DNA from: Cinclus cinclus | Lineage: Eukaryota > Chordata > Aves > Passeriformes > Cinclidae | Assembly: GCF_963662255.1 (NCBI RefSeq) | Contig: NC_085056.1 | Coordinates: forward strand, 5,143,716-5,207,715 | DNA: 64,000 bases | Reading direction: 5' to 3' | Part shown: positions 1 through 12,700 of the stretch, in pieces | How positions within the stretch are numbered: position 1 is the stretch's first letter | Layout of the letters: every line of letters begins with the position of its first letter | Position numbers and translations under genes: made by a program | The notes under the pieces: model-generated | Told to the model about the DNA's origin: nothing | Databases searched by the model: none | The model's input: the letters and a program-made list of their open reading frames with translations, nothing else

Positions 1-2469
1 TTTGGTTGTTCTGTTCTCTGGGCTTTTAATCCACAAAAAGAATACTCTACGCTGTTTGCACAGGTTGTAAGAAGGGATAATAATGGATAAAATTCCCTGG
101 CCTTGATGCTGGCAATATTTTTTATCCAGAAAATATCATGTGTCAATAAAAAGTGTAAGACTGAAGATGTGATATTTGGTGCATTTCTTCACTTACAGGG
201 AGCTGGGTGTTATCAAAACCTATTTTAGAGCAGCATATTTAGAGTCTGAACAATCTGTACCTCAAAGAAATCACAGCCCTCACCAATAGTCTGTGTCCAG
301 AAAAGCTTCTGAATGATAGAGATGTTAAATACTTAGGAATAAAACCCCTGAGTTATAGTTTATCATTTTATGTTGGAAAATATTGATCCCATGGCTAATG
401 AAGTCAGTGGCAAAACCTTAACTAACTCAGTTGGAAGTGTGGAAATTTGGGAAGTTAGGATTAAAAGGATGTTTCGTCTTTTTGTATATAAGCTTCCTTT
501 CTATCTGTGTTTTTCACAATGATTCCTTGAAAATAAATAAAAATACACTAACCTAAAGGGAAATTGATTCAGCTCTTTAAACTTCTTGAGACTGTTTTCA
601 GAGCAGTTTCAAATGTTTGTTAGAGATCTCTAGGATCTTTCCCAATAATGCTGTAAGTTTTTAAAATTAAATTGTCTTTCTTTCAGATCACTTTTAACTT
701 AAAACATTTTTAGTGTATTTGTAACAAAGCTGCTCATGAGGTTCTTCTCTGTATCAAATCCTATTGCTCAGATCTAATTTAATTCCAGTAAAGAGGTGAA
801 AATGCTTCTCTGAAGTTTGTCCTTTTGGTCACTCTGAGCCATGCATATTCATAGCACACTTGGAGTAATTATTAGATGTTATCTTTTCAAGCTAAGTGCC
901 CAGCACTGCATGGCAAGGCACAGAATAAATTGATTTAGTAAAATCAAAGCTGAGAAGCTGGTACAGAGGAGAGACTGGATTTAAATGTAGTGCTTTACAT
1001 TTTTACAGGAGCTCCTCTCCTTTATTTCAAGACTTCTTTCCTGCAGTGAAATAACCAAGGAAATGCCTTTTTCTTCCCCAGAATCTGAAACCAAACAAAG
1101 CGATGGCAAGAATACTTCTGGAGTTCCACTTTTATGTTTAGCAATTTTAGTTCAGTATTGCTTTTTCAGCAAGAACTTGAAACTTTTTTTCTGTGATTTT
1201 ATAGGCCACTGCGTAGACACATAACTGTGTAACACTTCTGTTCTCCCCGAGTTTTCTTAACGTATTTTTCTTAATTTTCTTTTTGTTTGTATACACAGTT
1301 TGTACTTGTATAGTTTTGTGGTATTTGCTTTCAACCTTTCTAGTAGCTAAAGCAGGGACGTGGACTTGTGTTCATTCCCAGTGTGCAACACCTTTTTTCT
1401 GTGTTGCACCAAGGCAGTGAAAACTTCCTTTTCCCTGTTGCACTGAAACGAGAATTAATGTTGTTGAAGTAACCACTGACAGTGGGCTCCACGTACTGCT
1501 CCCTCCAAAAGTGGTCTAATGTTCCCTCTTGCTCAGAAGCCCTTGAGAAATTTGTAAAAGCACACATAGTGAGGGAAATGATTTCATCTCCAAATGCTGA
1601 TCCTGACAACCAAATTTCACTTTGAGCATCTGCTGCAATTCCTCATCTGAATATTGCAGCACTATTCCAGAGTCTTTTGCTCCAAAGTCTGCTGGCTGGC
1701 AGATGATGATCACTTTTAATATCCTTTTTGAGGTGGTTGGTTGGCTCTGTTCAAAGTCCAAGTAAGTTCACTTTCAGAGTTGTATTTTTTTTAATATATA
1801 TTCAGTCATGGTTGCTAGACAATATCTTTCTTCTGTCATCATGTACCAAAACTGAGTTCTTGAATGTTCTCAGAAGCTGTCTTTGTTTACATTTATGTTT
1901 GTTCTTATGTGCCAAGGCTGCTGTGATTTCTTCTAGCTCTGCTTGCCACCCTGAGATTCAAGTCCATTTCAGTGTTAGACGAGGTTGTGTAATTCTCTGA
2001 TACCAAAATTATTTTGAAGAATTTTGTCAATACTTTGCCTTTTGTTCTAGAACTTGAGAGGAAGATGTACCATTCATCCAACCAGTCTTCAGTCATTCTG
2101 ATTTCTTGATTTCTTGTTCTAACACGATTTCAATTTCCTTCTCTATTTGTTCTTCCCCTGGGAAATTACTCTGAGTTCTGACACATGTTCTCTGTCATCT
2201 TTGTTAAATCTGTAAACCAAAGAATTGATGTTCTTAGCAGCGGCTATGCCTCCTGCCAGGAAACTCTACTTTTTGCTGCTTTAAGGCATTGTATTTTCTT
2301 CTATTGGTTCTTGCTCATGTACCTAAAAAAAATCAAACCTCGTTTGTTTTTCTTGTGTTCTCCTCAGTCTTCTCCAGGTGTTCCACATCTCTTCAGTGGT
2401 CTGATGCATCCAACTCCATCCAAAAGCTGATTGACCCTCTCATCCCATGTGCATATTTTCTGAGCAAAG
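1..2469. other. non-coding AT-rich DNA, no gene recognised
   Basis: I see no recognisable exon, RNA gene or mobile element here. Open frames on either strand stay below about 90 codons, overlap one another and match no domain I know. The sequence is CpG-poor, with short T runs and ordinary mixed composition, as expected for avian intron or intergenic DNA. Confidence 0.6.
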
Positions 2470-2715
2470 TGTGAAGGACTCTGACCTTCTAGGCTCATTT
2501 TCTGAAGTGTCACTGATTTGTTCTGTTACTTTGGGCAAGTCACTTAATCTCAATGTGGTGTAGTTTATCCACTATAAAATAAGTCTAATAATCCTTGTCC
2601 GCTTTGCTGAGCCCTGAATCTTGTTTGCCTTCTTTACATGTGCAGTCCTAAGGGTATTATAAAGCTTCAATTATTAATGTTTGGAAAGTGCTTTGAGATC
2701 TTTGGATGGAAATCC
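2470..2715 (+). mobile_element. MIR-like SINE fragment (degenerate)
   Basis: The stretch keeps the order of segments typical of MIR SINEs. A TTGGGCAAGTCACTTAATCT segment (2531-2550) is followed by a degenerate 'opposite of tail' region ending in TATAAAAT, then a TAATAATCC-like piece. The segment near 2687-2711 reads GTGCTTTGAGATC followed by TTTGGATGGA, a 3' end often seen in sauropsid MIR/L2-type repeats. No intact pol III promoter boxes are evident. It is heavily diverged, so its age is probably great. The family assignment comes from memory of the consensus; an L2-tailed relative is possible. Confidence 0.6.
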
Positions 2716-2725
2716 CTGTATAATC

Positions 2726-2852
2726 ATATTTAGCACTTAGCATTTCACAGCACAGTGCAGACGCTACGTAATCCTCAGAATACTCCTGTGAGACAGAATT
2801 ACCTGTCAATACAATTATTATCCTCACTTTACTGGATAGTGAGGCAGAAGGA
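2726..2852 (-). mobile_element. MIR-like SINE fragment, opposite orientation
   Basis: This reads like the reverse complement of a MIR core: AGCACTTAGCATTTCACAG, then TAATCCTCAGAATACTCCTG, then ATTATTATCCTCACTTTACT and GAGGCAGAAG. The canonical counterpart is the AATCCTCACAAC...CCCATTTTACAGATGAGG part of MIR. It starts about 10 bp after the preceding plus-strand fragment ends, so the two form a head-to-head or nested arrangement. Boundaries are approximate because of divergence. Confidence 0.6.
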
Positions 2853-2930
2853 TTAGGACCTAATCCTGCTTCTCTTCAAATAAATGGGAGTTCTCCTCTT
2901 GACTTCAGCAGGAGCTGGAAGAGGCTTCTG
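2853..2930. repeat. degenerate palindromic interspersed repeat fragment
   Basis: The piece contains AATGGGAGTTCTCCTCTTGA followed by CTTCAGCAGGAGCTGG. It resembles a family of old hairpin-forming repeats in sauropsid DNA built around 'ATTGACTTCAATGGG'-like arms. Only part of the hairpin remains. Other likely copies in this window are near 15829, 22176, 26199 and 60070. I do not know a secure family name. Confidence 0.35.
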
Positions 2931-3910
2931 TGACACATCAAGTTTTGAGTTCAGTCTAGATGTCAATCTACACTGAACCTCATGGAGTCTCCTTCCTCAC
3001 TGTACTGCAGAGTTTGATGCTTCCTGATCATGTTATCTAGACTTTCTTGCATGATTCATTTTTAGTCTTCTTCCTTACCATTCTGTTCTAGTTATCTTCT
3101 ATATTATTTTAGCCTTTTGTTTTTCAGTGTATTTTCAAGCCCCAGCATATTCTTGATGCTGCACGTAGCCCTGGGGGATAGATCATCCATGAATTCTTCA
3201 GTATCACCTTTGCCATCTTCCTTCACAGATTTATCCAGTACAGCTCTTTTGCCTTTTTTTAACAACTTTATTTTTCTGCTGGTCATGTAACTCAGCTGTT
3301 GTCTACTGCAGTGCTGCTTCTACATAGTTGGCCATATCAAACTGCCTTTTTTAGACCAATTTTGTCCTTGTGGATACAGTCCACAGTAGTCTACCATAGT
3401 TATAATAATTTTGTGGCTGTGATTATGCTAGCCTGCCCTTTATTCTCAGTTATTTTAGTCTCTTCCAATATTAGACAAAGCAGACTTGCCTCACACTGTA
3501 GGTGCTCAGGACTCATATTGTTACCCTTGAAATGATAAGCAAAGCAGTGCTATAAAAAGACTGTAAGAAAAAGTATTTAAAATCTGATCTAAAATTATTT
3601 TAAGAAATCCCTTATGTGAAGGAGAGATAGGTGAGTTCATTCTTCCCAGAAATAAGTTGAATTAAATAACTTCTTTATCAAAGAAGAATCAGTCTGTCTG
3701 ACATGCAAGAGAAGAGATTCCTCAAAAATGCCAGTTACTAACCACATATTTCAGCATCACCAAAATGAGCTGAATCAGTCTTAAAATAATGAGGCAAAGT
3801 AACTTCTAAGATGTCAGATTCATGGTACTTCTCTACTTCTTAGCCTACTTTGTTCAAGGGACCATTTTGGAGTTTACTGGTGGGCAATGTAAATAACAAT
3901 CCATCCACAC
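2931..3910. other. non-coding DNA, nothing recognised
   Basis: No gene-like frame, RNA gene or repeat family is recognisable. Open frames are at most 78 codons and have no family features. Composition is mixed and AT-rich. Confidence 0.55.
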
Positions 3911-3970
3911 AGGTTCATTTCTGAAGGCTGTCACAATTTTAGGTTCATTTCTGAAGGCTGTCACAGTTTT
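3911..3970. repeat. two-copy tandem duplication, 30-bp unit
   Basis: Positions 3911-3940 and 3941-3970 are the same 30-bp unit, beginning AGGTTCATTTCTGAAGGCTG, and differ by one base near the end (CACAATTTT versus CACAGTTTT). A third copy starts with AGGT and then diverges. The near identity implies a recent slippage or duplication compared with the worn repeats around it. The copy number may be polymorphic. Confidence 0.9.
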
Positions 3971-6753
3971 AGGTGAAGAGACTCCACGAACATGGCACTG
4001 CTGGCTGGGGAAGAGGGTTCAAGGCTGGGACTCAGCCACAGGTACTGCTGGTCACTCACATCTCTGAGCAGCTTTGGGAGCCCTTGCACACCCCTGTGGT
4101 ATGGTACAGTGCTGGAAAGGCCCTTGGACAGGAGCCAGGCTCTGCACATTGCCAGGGGCTCTCAGGGGCCAGTAATACCTCTGGCAAAAGCACTATAAAG
4201 CTAATTAAAAGCCAGTAGCACTGGCACCTTATTTCTAGCAATTTCTTTGCTTGAAACAGCCATTATTGAGCTTTAAAGGTAAAATCAATTCTATAAAGGT
4301 AAACAGTTTTGTAATAATGTGACCATGACCTATAAAATGACAATCTGACATTAATTTTTAAGGATCATATATTCACATATGCTGTCATTGTAGAGCAAGT
4401 AGCACGGCTGGAAATAGGCCTATGCATTTTGAGAATGCATTTACAGTTTAACATGCTGTTACAAATGTAAGGAGGCTCCTTCTCTCTCCTCTAATTTTTT
4501 TTCACCAGCTTGACAGTTTTTCAAACATATTCACTGTCAGCCCTAACAACCTGTCAACAACTGCCATTATGTGAAAATTGCAAAGACTTGCTTGAGCACT
4601 GTGAAAACTGACAGACATGCCACAAGGATAAGTTCCTCAGAAACAGAGGGCTAAAACTTTTGAAAGGTGCTCCAGCCCTTCCAAGGCAAAATGAACAGTC
4701 AGATATCAGGGGAAAAAAACCATACACTTGTCACATCTGATATCTATTTCTTTCCCCCTCAAATTGAGGTGTATGTGAAGGAATAAAACATAGATTAGGA
4801 CAAACTGTGCAGCTTACTAGAGTTGGTGCAATTTTCCTCGCTGTCAACCAAGAGAGGCCAAATTTATCCACTGTGTAGATCTTCTGTGTGGCTGATACAA
4901 ATCCTAGGAACCAGGGATAAAAATTCACCCTCTTAGACTATCTATAAAGAAATATGATTTTCTCTGTGTGGCTTACTGTTAAAAAAAAACAAACAAAACA
5001 ACTCAGTTAATGTTTGTTGTAATATGGTATGATAATATTCGTGGAGAAGTGGCCCTGCAATGCACTGTGGACTTCATAAGGCTTATTGTCTTATTCTGTA
5101 CACAAATGTTAAACAGCTGCAATTGTGCTGACACCCTTGAATTTGCCACCTTCCGAAACTGGTGTAATGGAGAGCATCTTTGTTTACCACTGAACCAAAA
5201 TGGTGTGATCAGGTTTGTGTGGGGAGAATAAATATGGATGATTCCCAGTGTGTAGGACAGTGGTAAAGTGTGTCCATGTTGTGTGCTTGTGCACCGTGTG
5301 AGAGTAGCAGCACAGCCAGAGAAGCTCTGCCCTCTGAACATCCTAGGGGAAGGTATTTCAAATCTTCAGTAAAGGCACTGGGAGATGGTCAGGATAGCCA
5401 CACAGCCAGGATGGTTCTCAAATGATGTATTTCCTACCTCTTGGTTAGTGTTTCATTCTAGGCGTTCCTGAGTCAGGAGCAGGGAACAGCCGTGGAGGAT
5501 GTGATCCTGTCTGTGCACCCCTCCTCAGATGCTGTCACTGGTGGGCTCTCAAGTCACATCCCTGTCACATCTCCTCCTCATTTGAAGCTACACTGACTTT
5601 AGTAAAAGGGCCATGAGCTGAACTTAAGTAGAAAATTTGTGTGCAGTTAGCTCTGAAATGTGCCCCAAGGTGCTTAGCTGCTGGAAGAGTTTTAAATCCT
5701 AAACAGTTTTCATTTTTGGCTTTCACCATCAGTCCTCTGGAAACATAATTGTACTTTGATTTCCAAACATAAACCTGTGTGCACTAAGATGAAATTTGTG
5801 TAAATCCCTGTCTGTTGTTTTAATTTAAAGAAAAAAAGCAGCCCAGGGTCACTGATGTTTCTTTCATTGAATGTGTATGAAATGGCATCTGTATGACTGA
5901 AGGAAATCATAGGTATGAGTCTTCTGTGTTAAATACAAAATTTCAGCTAATTATAGACTCATGGAAAAGTAAGTGAAGGTACCTTTTTATTATCTAAAAA
6001 TGAAGTAAAGAAGTGTTTACTCTCAGAGTTTCACACATTTGGAGTCTGTCTTGAAAGCCATCACTCTCACTGAGTCTCAGAAGATGCTCAGCATCTTGCT
6101 GACTTACCCAGGAGAAACTAATAGTGATAGTGAAGCATGTCCCTGTGGTCCAGTGTTGAATTATCAGCTCTTTCACAACCATGATCTTTTACCACAGGCA
6201 GATAATTCAGCTCTTTAGTTTGTGTTTCTCACCTGTGGGATGGCATCACCATAGTCCTTTGCAATTTGGGAACTGTGAGAATGAAGTTTGAGTTGAAGAT
6301 GATGAGATTGTGCAGTGATGAAGCAATAGAAATGCCTGGGCAATTAGATGAGGTTGTTGCTTTGTTTGGATGTTTATCAGAAAGGGGGGAGGGGGGCAAG
6401 GATAAAAAATAACTTAAAAAAAAAAAACCAGAAAAACGCTTCAACCACAAACAAAGGCAACAGCAAGAACCTCTGGCAGGAATTCCTTTACTGTAATTCC
6501 CTGGTGGGATCTGGCTGAGGTGTGTTTTGGACCTGTGCTGTCTCTCAGCCCACAGGGGTGCATTTACAGGGCTCCTTTGTCTGGTGGGGATCATTCACTC
6601 AGGAGCTTGTGCCCAGAGCAGGGCAGAGTCGAGTATGACCTCATTTTGGTGTGAGCTTTGTTCTGAACAGGCCCAAGAGCATTTTCTTGGAAACGTCTCT
6701 TTTTCTTTAAGTGTTCTGTCACACAAACTTAGAAAAACCCTTACAAAATGGGC

Positions 6754-6754
<1 letters not shown>
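3971..6754. other. non-coding DNA, nothing recognised
   Basis: No exon or RNA gene is recognisable. Short open frames of up to 121 codons occur on both strands with no family resemblance. A G-rich run lies at about 6384-6396 (two G6 runs split by A), followed by an A-rich run near 6417-6427. Confidence 0.55.
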
Positions 6755-6788
<34 letters not shown>

Positions 6789-6789
6789 T
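6755..6789. repeat. (TAA)n microsatellite
   Basis: An almost uninterrupted TAA trinucleotide array of about ten units, ending in a slightly disrupted AAATAAT. It lies in AT-rich non-coding DNA and is probably length-variable between individuals. No element border accompanies it. Confidence 0.95.
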
Positions 6790-9700
6790 CTAATGGAAAC
6801 TCATTTTACTTATTAGCAAAGTGAAGTAGTGAAGTCTCTATTGTTTTTTAAGGATCTTTTCACTAGAAGACACTTAATTCCCTGTTATCCTTAAGCTCAG
6901 AGTTGTGCCATGTTGTGGTCCTCTAAAACAATGTTCTCTGTCAGGGAAGACACTGTAAGTAATCTGACATAGCACAATCTGGAAAGAGAAAGAGACCTTA
7001 CACTTATCTTTTAATGACGTGTCTCATTTCTTTGTCCCTTATGTTCTTTTTTTATTTGCAGTTGTAAAAATAAGAGTAATATTCATAGCATGCCCTTTTT
7101 TGGATAGATTTTTCTTTTGGTCAAAAAAATATTTTGAACCTTTAACAACCTTTAGAGTAAATAGAAATTAAAGTATTATTATTTTGCTTTTGTAACTAAT
7201 CATTTATTTTTTGTATATAGACACTCTCCCACTAGTTCTTGCTTTTTTTTTTTTTTTTTTGGTTGATGATATTTGGTTTTACACTTGTGAGCTGCACAAG
7301 GAAAGGTTATTCATTGATTTAATGTTTATCTGATGGTCTAATCTTGGGTGGCAAAATGAGCTTAAATCAAAGCTTTAGAGGTACTTATTGAGTCTAAGCA
7401 GTGGCAGCCTGTTACAAGGTTTTGGTGAGCTCTGAAAAGACTGGTGATATGGTCACCTAATCCTCAGGTTACAGGGCTTACCTTTTAGCTCTTCCCTTGA
7501 TCTTGCTGCTGTTCTTCAGATGGAGATTGCCCAGGTAATACAGCTGGCTGAAATGGGATCTGGTTTTTATTAACCAGGAGACTGCCTGTGTGTTTTGAGT
7601 GTCTTTCAGTGCATGTGGGAATATGTAAGGTTATAAATCACAGAAAGAAATCACTGTAGCATTTCAATAAAACATCCTGAACTAGAGTGTCTGGGACAGA
7701 GAACATGAGTGTTTCACTGCTTTCATGGAGCATAATCAGTCACTCAGAAGACAAAGTGCTTGTAATTTCTTGTTCTAATGTCTGATATACTTGGGCAGGA
7801 TTCCTATCCAGGGTTACTACCCAAAGGCACAGGACCTGACACTTCAGAGTAGCCTTGCTTCTCTGGAAGGATGCAAGTTGAAATTTAAGTTTTGTTCTAT
7901 ATCAGGAAATTTTAGGCCTTTCTATTCAGTGTTATGGAAAGTGATTGTAAACATGTAAAAAAAGCTTCCTTGACCTCTGGCTAATAAAGTCAGGGTCCTT
8001 TCCTCCCAAACTGCACTTCTTTTGCATCAATTTCTGTGGTCCTATATTCATGTTGACTTGCTCATTCCACAGAAATATCCTGTAGAGCTCTTTGAGTTCT
8101 TGTAAATTAACTTCAGGGCTACCAAGACCTGGCTAGCCCAGAAGAGGACATAATACACCTTTCCTACAAGGACTTCCATTTGCTGAGGATGGGTTTCACT
8201 TGTCCATCTACACACTTATATGAAGAAATATTGATTCCAAGGGTTCCAGAGATGTTTGATGGCTTCAGGAAGGAAAGCTCATGTTTTTTTTCATCCACCA
8301 CCATTCCAGTTTATCTTTTTTAAACACTGCTGTGACTCTGGGGTTCAGGCACCGAGCATTACTTGTCTGCCTCAGCCAGTCACTTTTGACATCCAGTGTA
8401 CTTGATCTGGGGATGGTAGTTCACTTCAAACGTTGTTCATATGAATGGGTCTGGCAGCTGGGAGACTGCAAAAAAAGTGCATGAACAGTGACTCTTGTTT
8501 TCTGTCTTCAAAACAGATCTATTGTCCTGTTTCTGCTGGCTGTTTTAAAGAGTCTTGACTTTGAAGCTGGAAAGAAATCATTATCTAAGTCACATTCATT
8601 TAAACTTAAGGCCAGTGGTCTCATAACTGGTCACTTACATTACCCTTATGAACATGATGATTTAAATAAGGAAAAAAAATCGATGGGATCTGAATGTGCA
8701 CACTGTATGATATGTATTTATACATTATGCATCCCAGCTCCTATAATTTGATTATAGATCACAGCTGTTTCTTCTCTCTCTTAACCTCCTTTAGCCTGTG
8801 ACATGCTCTGCTATCATTCTTTCATTCTTCTAATACTTTCACTATTGAAAATACTATAATTTTCTTTTTCTTGCTGTCAGGTATTCAGTAATTTCTTTGT
8901 TCTGTCTTGGAGCTTAGACTCCGAAATTGATCTGTCTTGATTTTTTTTTTTTTTAATTTATTTTTTTTAATTGTTAAGAGATGACAACTCATGTTTATTT
9001 GATTTTAAAATTTATGTGGCAGGTCTTTCTCTAACACTCAGATCTCACCTAAAGCTTTTTCCTAAGGGTCTAAATGTGCCTTTTGAAAAAGGAAAACCCA
9101 GTTGTCCCTTGTTAACCTAGGGAAAATTGTGACACTGAGGTGAATGCTCTGCTTAGAGAGAGGAAGGATATCAGAAAGAGCACAAAAGCAGAAGGGGAAA
9201 GTGTGATATTATTCAGGCACCTATGAGGACCATTGCAGGGGGGAGGTTTCTATGCTAAAATCACATTGAGACTTGGATTGTGAGCTGGTCATTACAGCTT
9301 GAAAACTCTTCCTTTCTGGGATTTAAATGGAGCAATGCAATCCCAGAGGTCAGATTTTGGTTGACAATCAGGCCAGAGACCAGAGCAGAATGGAAAGGGA
9401 TGAGGTGAAAGGATATGGCCATATTAATTCAGTGCAGCTTCAGACAAGCAGCACAAGGAGATTTATAGGACTGTTTTTGAAGGGGAAAAGTGGGTATGAT
9501 AAATGGGGTAAGTCAATGTCAATTTGTGAAATTACACCTTTGTGTCACAGTCTATCAGTAACTTCCTCTTGCTATATTTGGAAGATTTCCCCGTAGCAGT
9601 GACAGGGATCGAATGGTGACCAACCCACCTTTTTCCAAATGGCTAATTTAGGAAAGTAACAAAAGAATTGGGCTGCACTGTGTGAATCATCCCAGATAAA

Positions 9701-12700
9701 GGTCAAAAATTACTGTCCTGTTTTAGTTAAGGATGCTCGAGCTTTTTAGAAACAATCACCTAATAACTTAGTGCATGAGCAGCCCTGATGGAATTGTGAA
9801 AAGGCAAGGAAGCAGAGGAAGCAATCAGGCCAGTCCAAGGAGGGATTGGGGGCAGCTGTAGTTCTGGTGGCACTGATGTCCCAGCCTGTCATTTTTGGGT
9901 GCCATCTCTAGAGAGGTGCAGGCAAAGCTTTGCAGGGAGGAGGAACACCCCAGGAACTTGAGAGTTTTGTAAGATCACTCTGCAGGACAGAACACGTGGG
10001 GATCCTGATCCCAGCAGCTCTTCCCGTGGTGCCTCCCCTTCCTGGTGGTGGCCCCCAGCCTGCCCTGTGTGACAAGGCAGAGCCTCTGACACTGATATGG
10101 TTCAGCCTGTCCCCACTGAAGAGTGGTCTGACTGTTTCTGTCTTCATGCAGTGCTGCTCTGTCAGTCTGTTAAATGCAATCAGTTTAAGGGTAAAATCAA
10201 CAGAGATACCGATTCTGGTTAAATAATAAATGCTATCCCTTCTCAGGTTTGTTGGTTGCCTATCATGCCTCTCATGTGGGAGGAAAACTCTGCATGGGAT
10301 TCTGTTCTTGATGTATTTATTTTTGTGGTTTATGATAGTGTGTGGGAGTTTAGGTATTTTTTAAAATAAGCAAGCAAAATATGTATCATAAAGCAAAATA
10401 CTCTCCCCTGGAGAATTTTATATCTGTATCGAGGAGAAATAAACCATTGGGATTCAAAGAAGGAAGCTCTGGAGAAACTTGGATAATGAAAACTTTCCAA
10501 AGGAAAAGTAGGAGATTTTAATGAGAGAGGAGGAGGTGGCTTTTTGATTCAGAAATAGGTACTGGTGGAGCATCTTAGACCAACCCACTCAGTGCAGACA
10601 CAAATGTGGATCTCGTGGAGCAATTGCCCTGGTTTTGGTATCTCCCGGTGATGAGACTCTGAAGAAATAGACTGAATTTTTTTGCTGTTGTACTAACAAT
10701 TTTTGATTCACTGTATGAAGTCCATTAAATTATGTATGAGATATGCATTTCGCCCAGTTTGAACTGTCCCCACTAATGGAAGCACTAATGTTAGATGAAT
10801 GGCATCCTCAAACTAATGTGGTTCTTAACTGGTGAGCAATAGGCTGTCAGGGTGAAAATGCAGCAAGCCTAAATACATGGCCAGGTAATGAAAAAGTGGT
10901 GCTGTGGACATATATGTGCTGGAAAACAAGTAATACAGGCCACTCTTAGACAAATAAACAAATAGTCTGAGTAGCCATGTCCTGCTTTGATGAATGGATG
11001 AACTATCAGAGTGTAGCGTAGGTAGAGGGAAGCTTTTTCTGCCTCAGACTTTGGTGGGGTGTCAAGAAATGAAATCTCAGACTCTCCTATCCTGAGATCC
11101 AGCAGGAGACAGGGTCTGATGGAGCCCAGGAGCCCTCAGTTCTCAAAGACACTCATTTCCATGCCACATAAACCAGGCCTTTTTTCAGGCTTTGAGGGAC
11201 TCTGCTGGCTCAGCCCATATGGCCAATGGCATTATTCTTTGATTTGAGAACAACAACACAAAAGCATTCCAGTGCTCAGAAGCATATTGGGCAGCAAGGC
11301 CATAGGAGGAAGCCCAATATGCTGTTAAACAGCTGTCTGGACCCCTGTTTACAGGGGAGTGAGGAGACTAAGAGTGGGTTTGTATTTTTCCCTGGACTTG
11401 TTGCAGGATTTCCTCAGACAGTCGAGACGTGCTGTGTGGTTTGATAGGCTCCCCTGCTTCACTCTCTGCAATTGTGAACGTTTTGGGGCTGTGCTTATTT
11501 CAGCTTTTTTTTTTCTTACACACATGACTTGTGAGGTCCCTGCATGAGGCCAGTTGTGTTTCTTCTCAGCAAACTGCAATAGCACATCCAGGGACTCTTT
11601 AATACTTGCAAAAGCTTGTGTGCCCTCATTCCTTTCTGTTACTGCAAGGATTTCATGTGGAGGGAAGACTATCAGAAGAGCAAGTGATGGCTTAAACTGT
11701 AAAAGCTTTAGTTTATTCACCAATAACATTATAAACCTGGATTTAAACCAGTATTTTTGTTGTTTGGAGCATTTTGCTATACTACAATATTTATGAGGTT
11801 TCATCTTGAACCACTCAAGGTAGGAGCATATTTCACTGGTAGAGAAAAGCTGAAATTCCCAATTGTAGTGGGAGTCCTGGAGGTAAAGCTATAAGGATCA
11901 TCCTGGGTGGCAAAATTCTCCCAGCACTTATGGGAGTCATTGGGGAAGTGAATGTTTTTGCTGTATTCCATCTCACTTCCTGTTTTTTTAGTATCATCAG
12001 TACTGACTTTCTGTGCTTTCTTGTTAGAAAAGTCTTAATTTGATGGAGTATTTTAATAAATAGAATGTCTAAAAGGAACGACTTCATGCAGAATGAATTG
12101 TTCTCAGGTCCTGACATTAAGAGGAGCCTGTGCCTCTATCAGCCAGTTTTATAAGCCTTCTCCCTGTGGGGTATTTCCCCTCTGGACCAGTTTTTCTAAA
12201 TTGATTCTTCTTTTGTTTATGTTTATATTGGCTTTGTGTTTGTGAGCTATTACTTGAGGATTTGCCGTTTTTTTCCCTCTTTTTTTTTTCTTATTTTTTT
12301 CCCCCCTGTGTCTCTGCTTCAATCAGAAATTATTCTCAGAAATGTGGTAACTTTGATTATTTGGTTTTTCAGAGATTTCTGGCTCCCAATATTCCTTAAA
12401 CTTCTTATAGAGGAGACTCTACCACTCAGTGTTCTAGTGGGTTTCAGAGTTACCTTTGTGTCTGGGGAAGGCTGAGGTGGGGAAGGTCAGAAATACAATG
12501 AAGTTTTAAAAGGACACTTACCAAGATGATACTCTGAACTGTAGTTGGATTCCTGAAAGATCTCTTACATGGTTCGAGAGGGGCAGGTTCTAATGTTTGT
12601 TTGAGTCTTCACATTCACTGCTTTTCAGGAGCTCTGAGAGAACATTTCAAATGTGTCAATTCAGGACTGTAGCCCTTGCTGTCCTTCAGTGGAACTTTGC

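Noticed and set aside
11349..11804. 151-codon minus-strand frame
   Set aside because: No domain, no gene-like neighbours, and plus-strand frames of similar length overlap it.
12566..12585. GGTTCGAGAGG as a tRNA T-arm
   Set aside because: No matching acceptor stem, anticodon arm or A box in the surrounding 100 bp.
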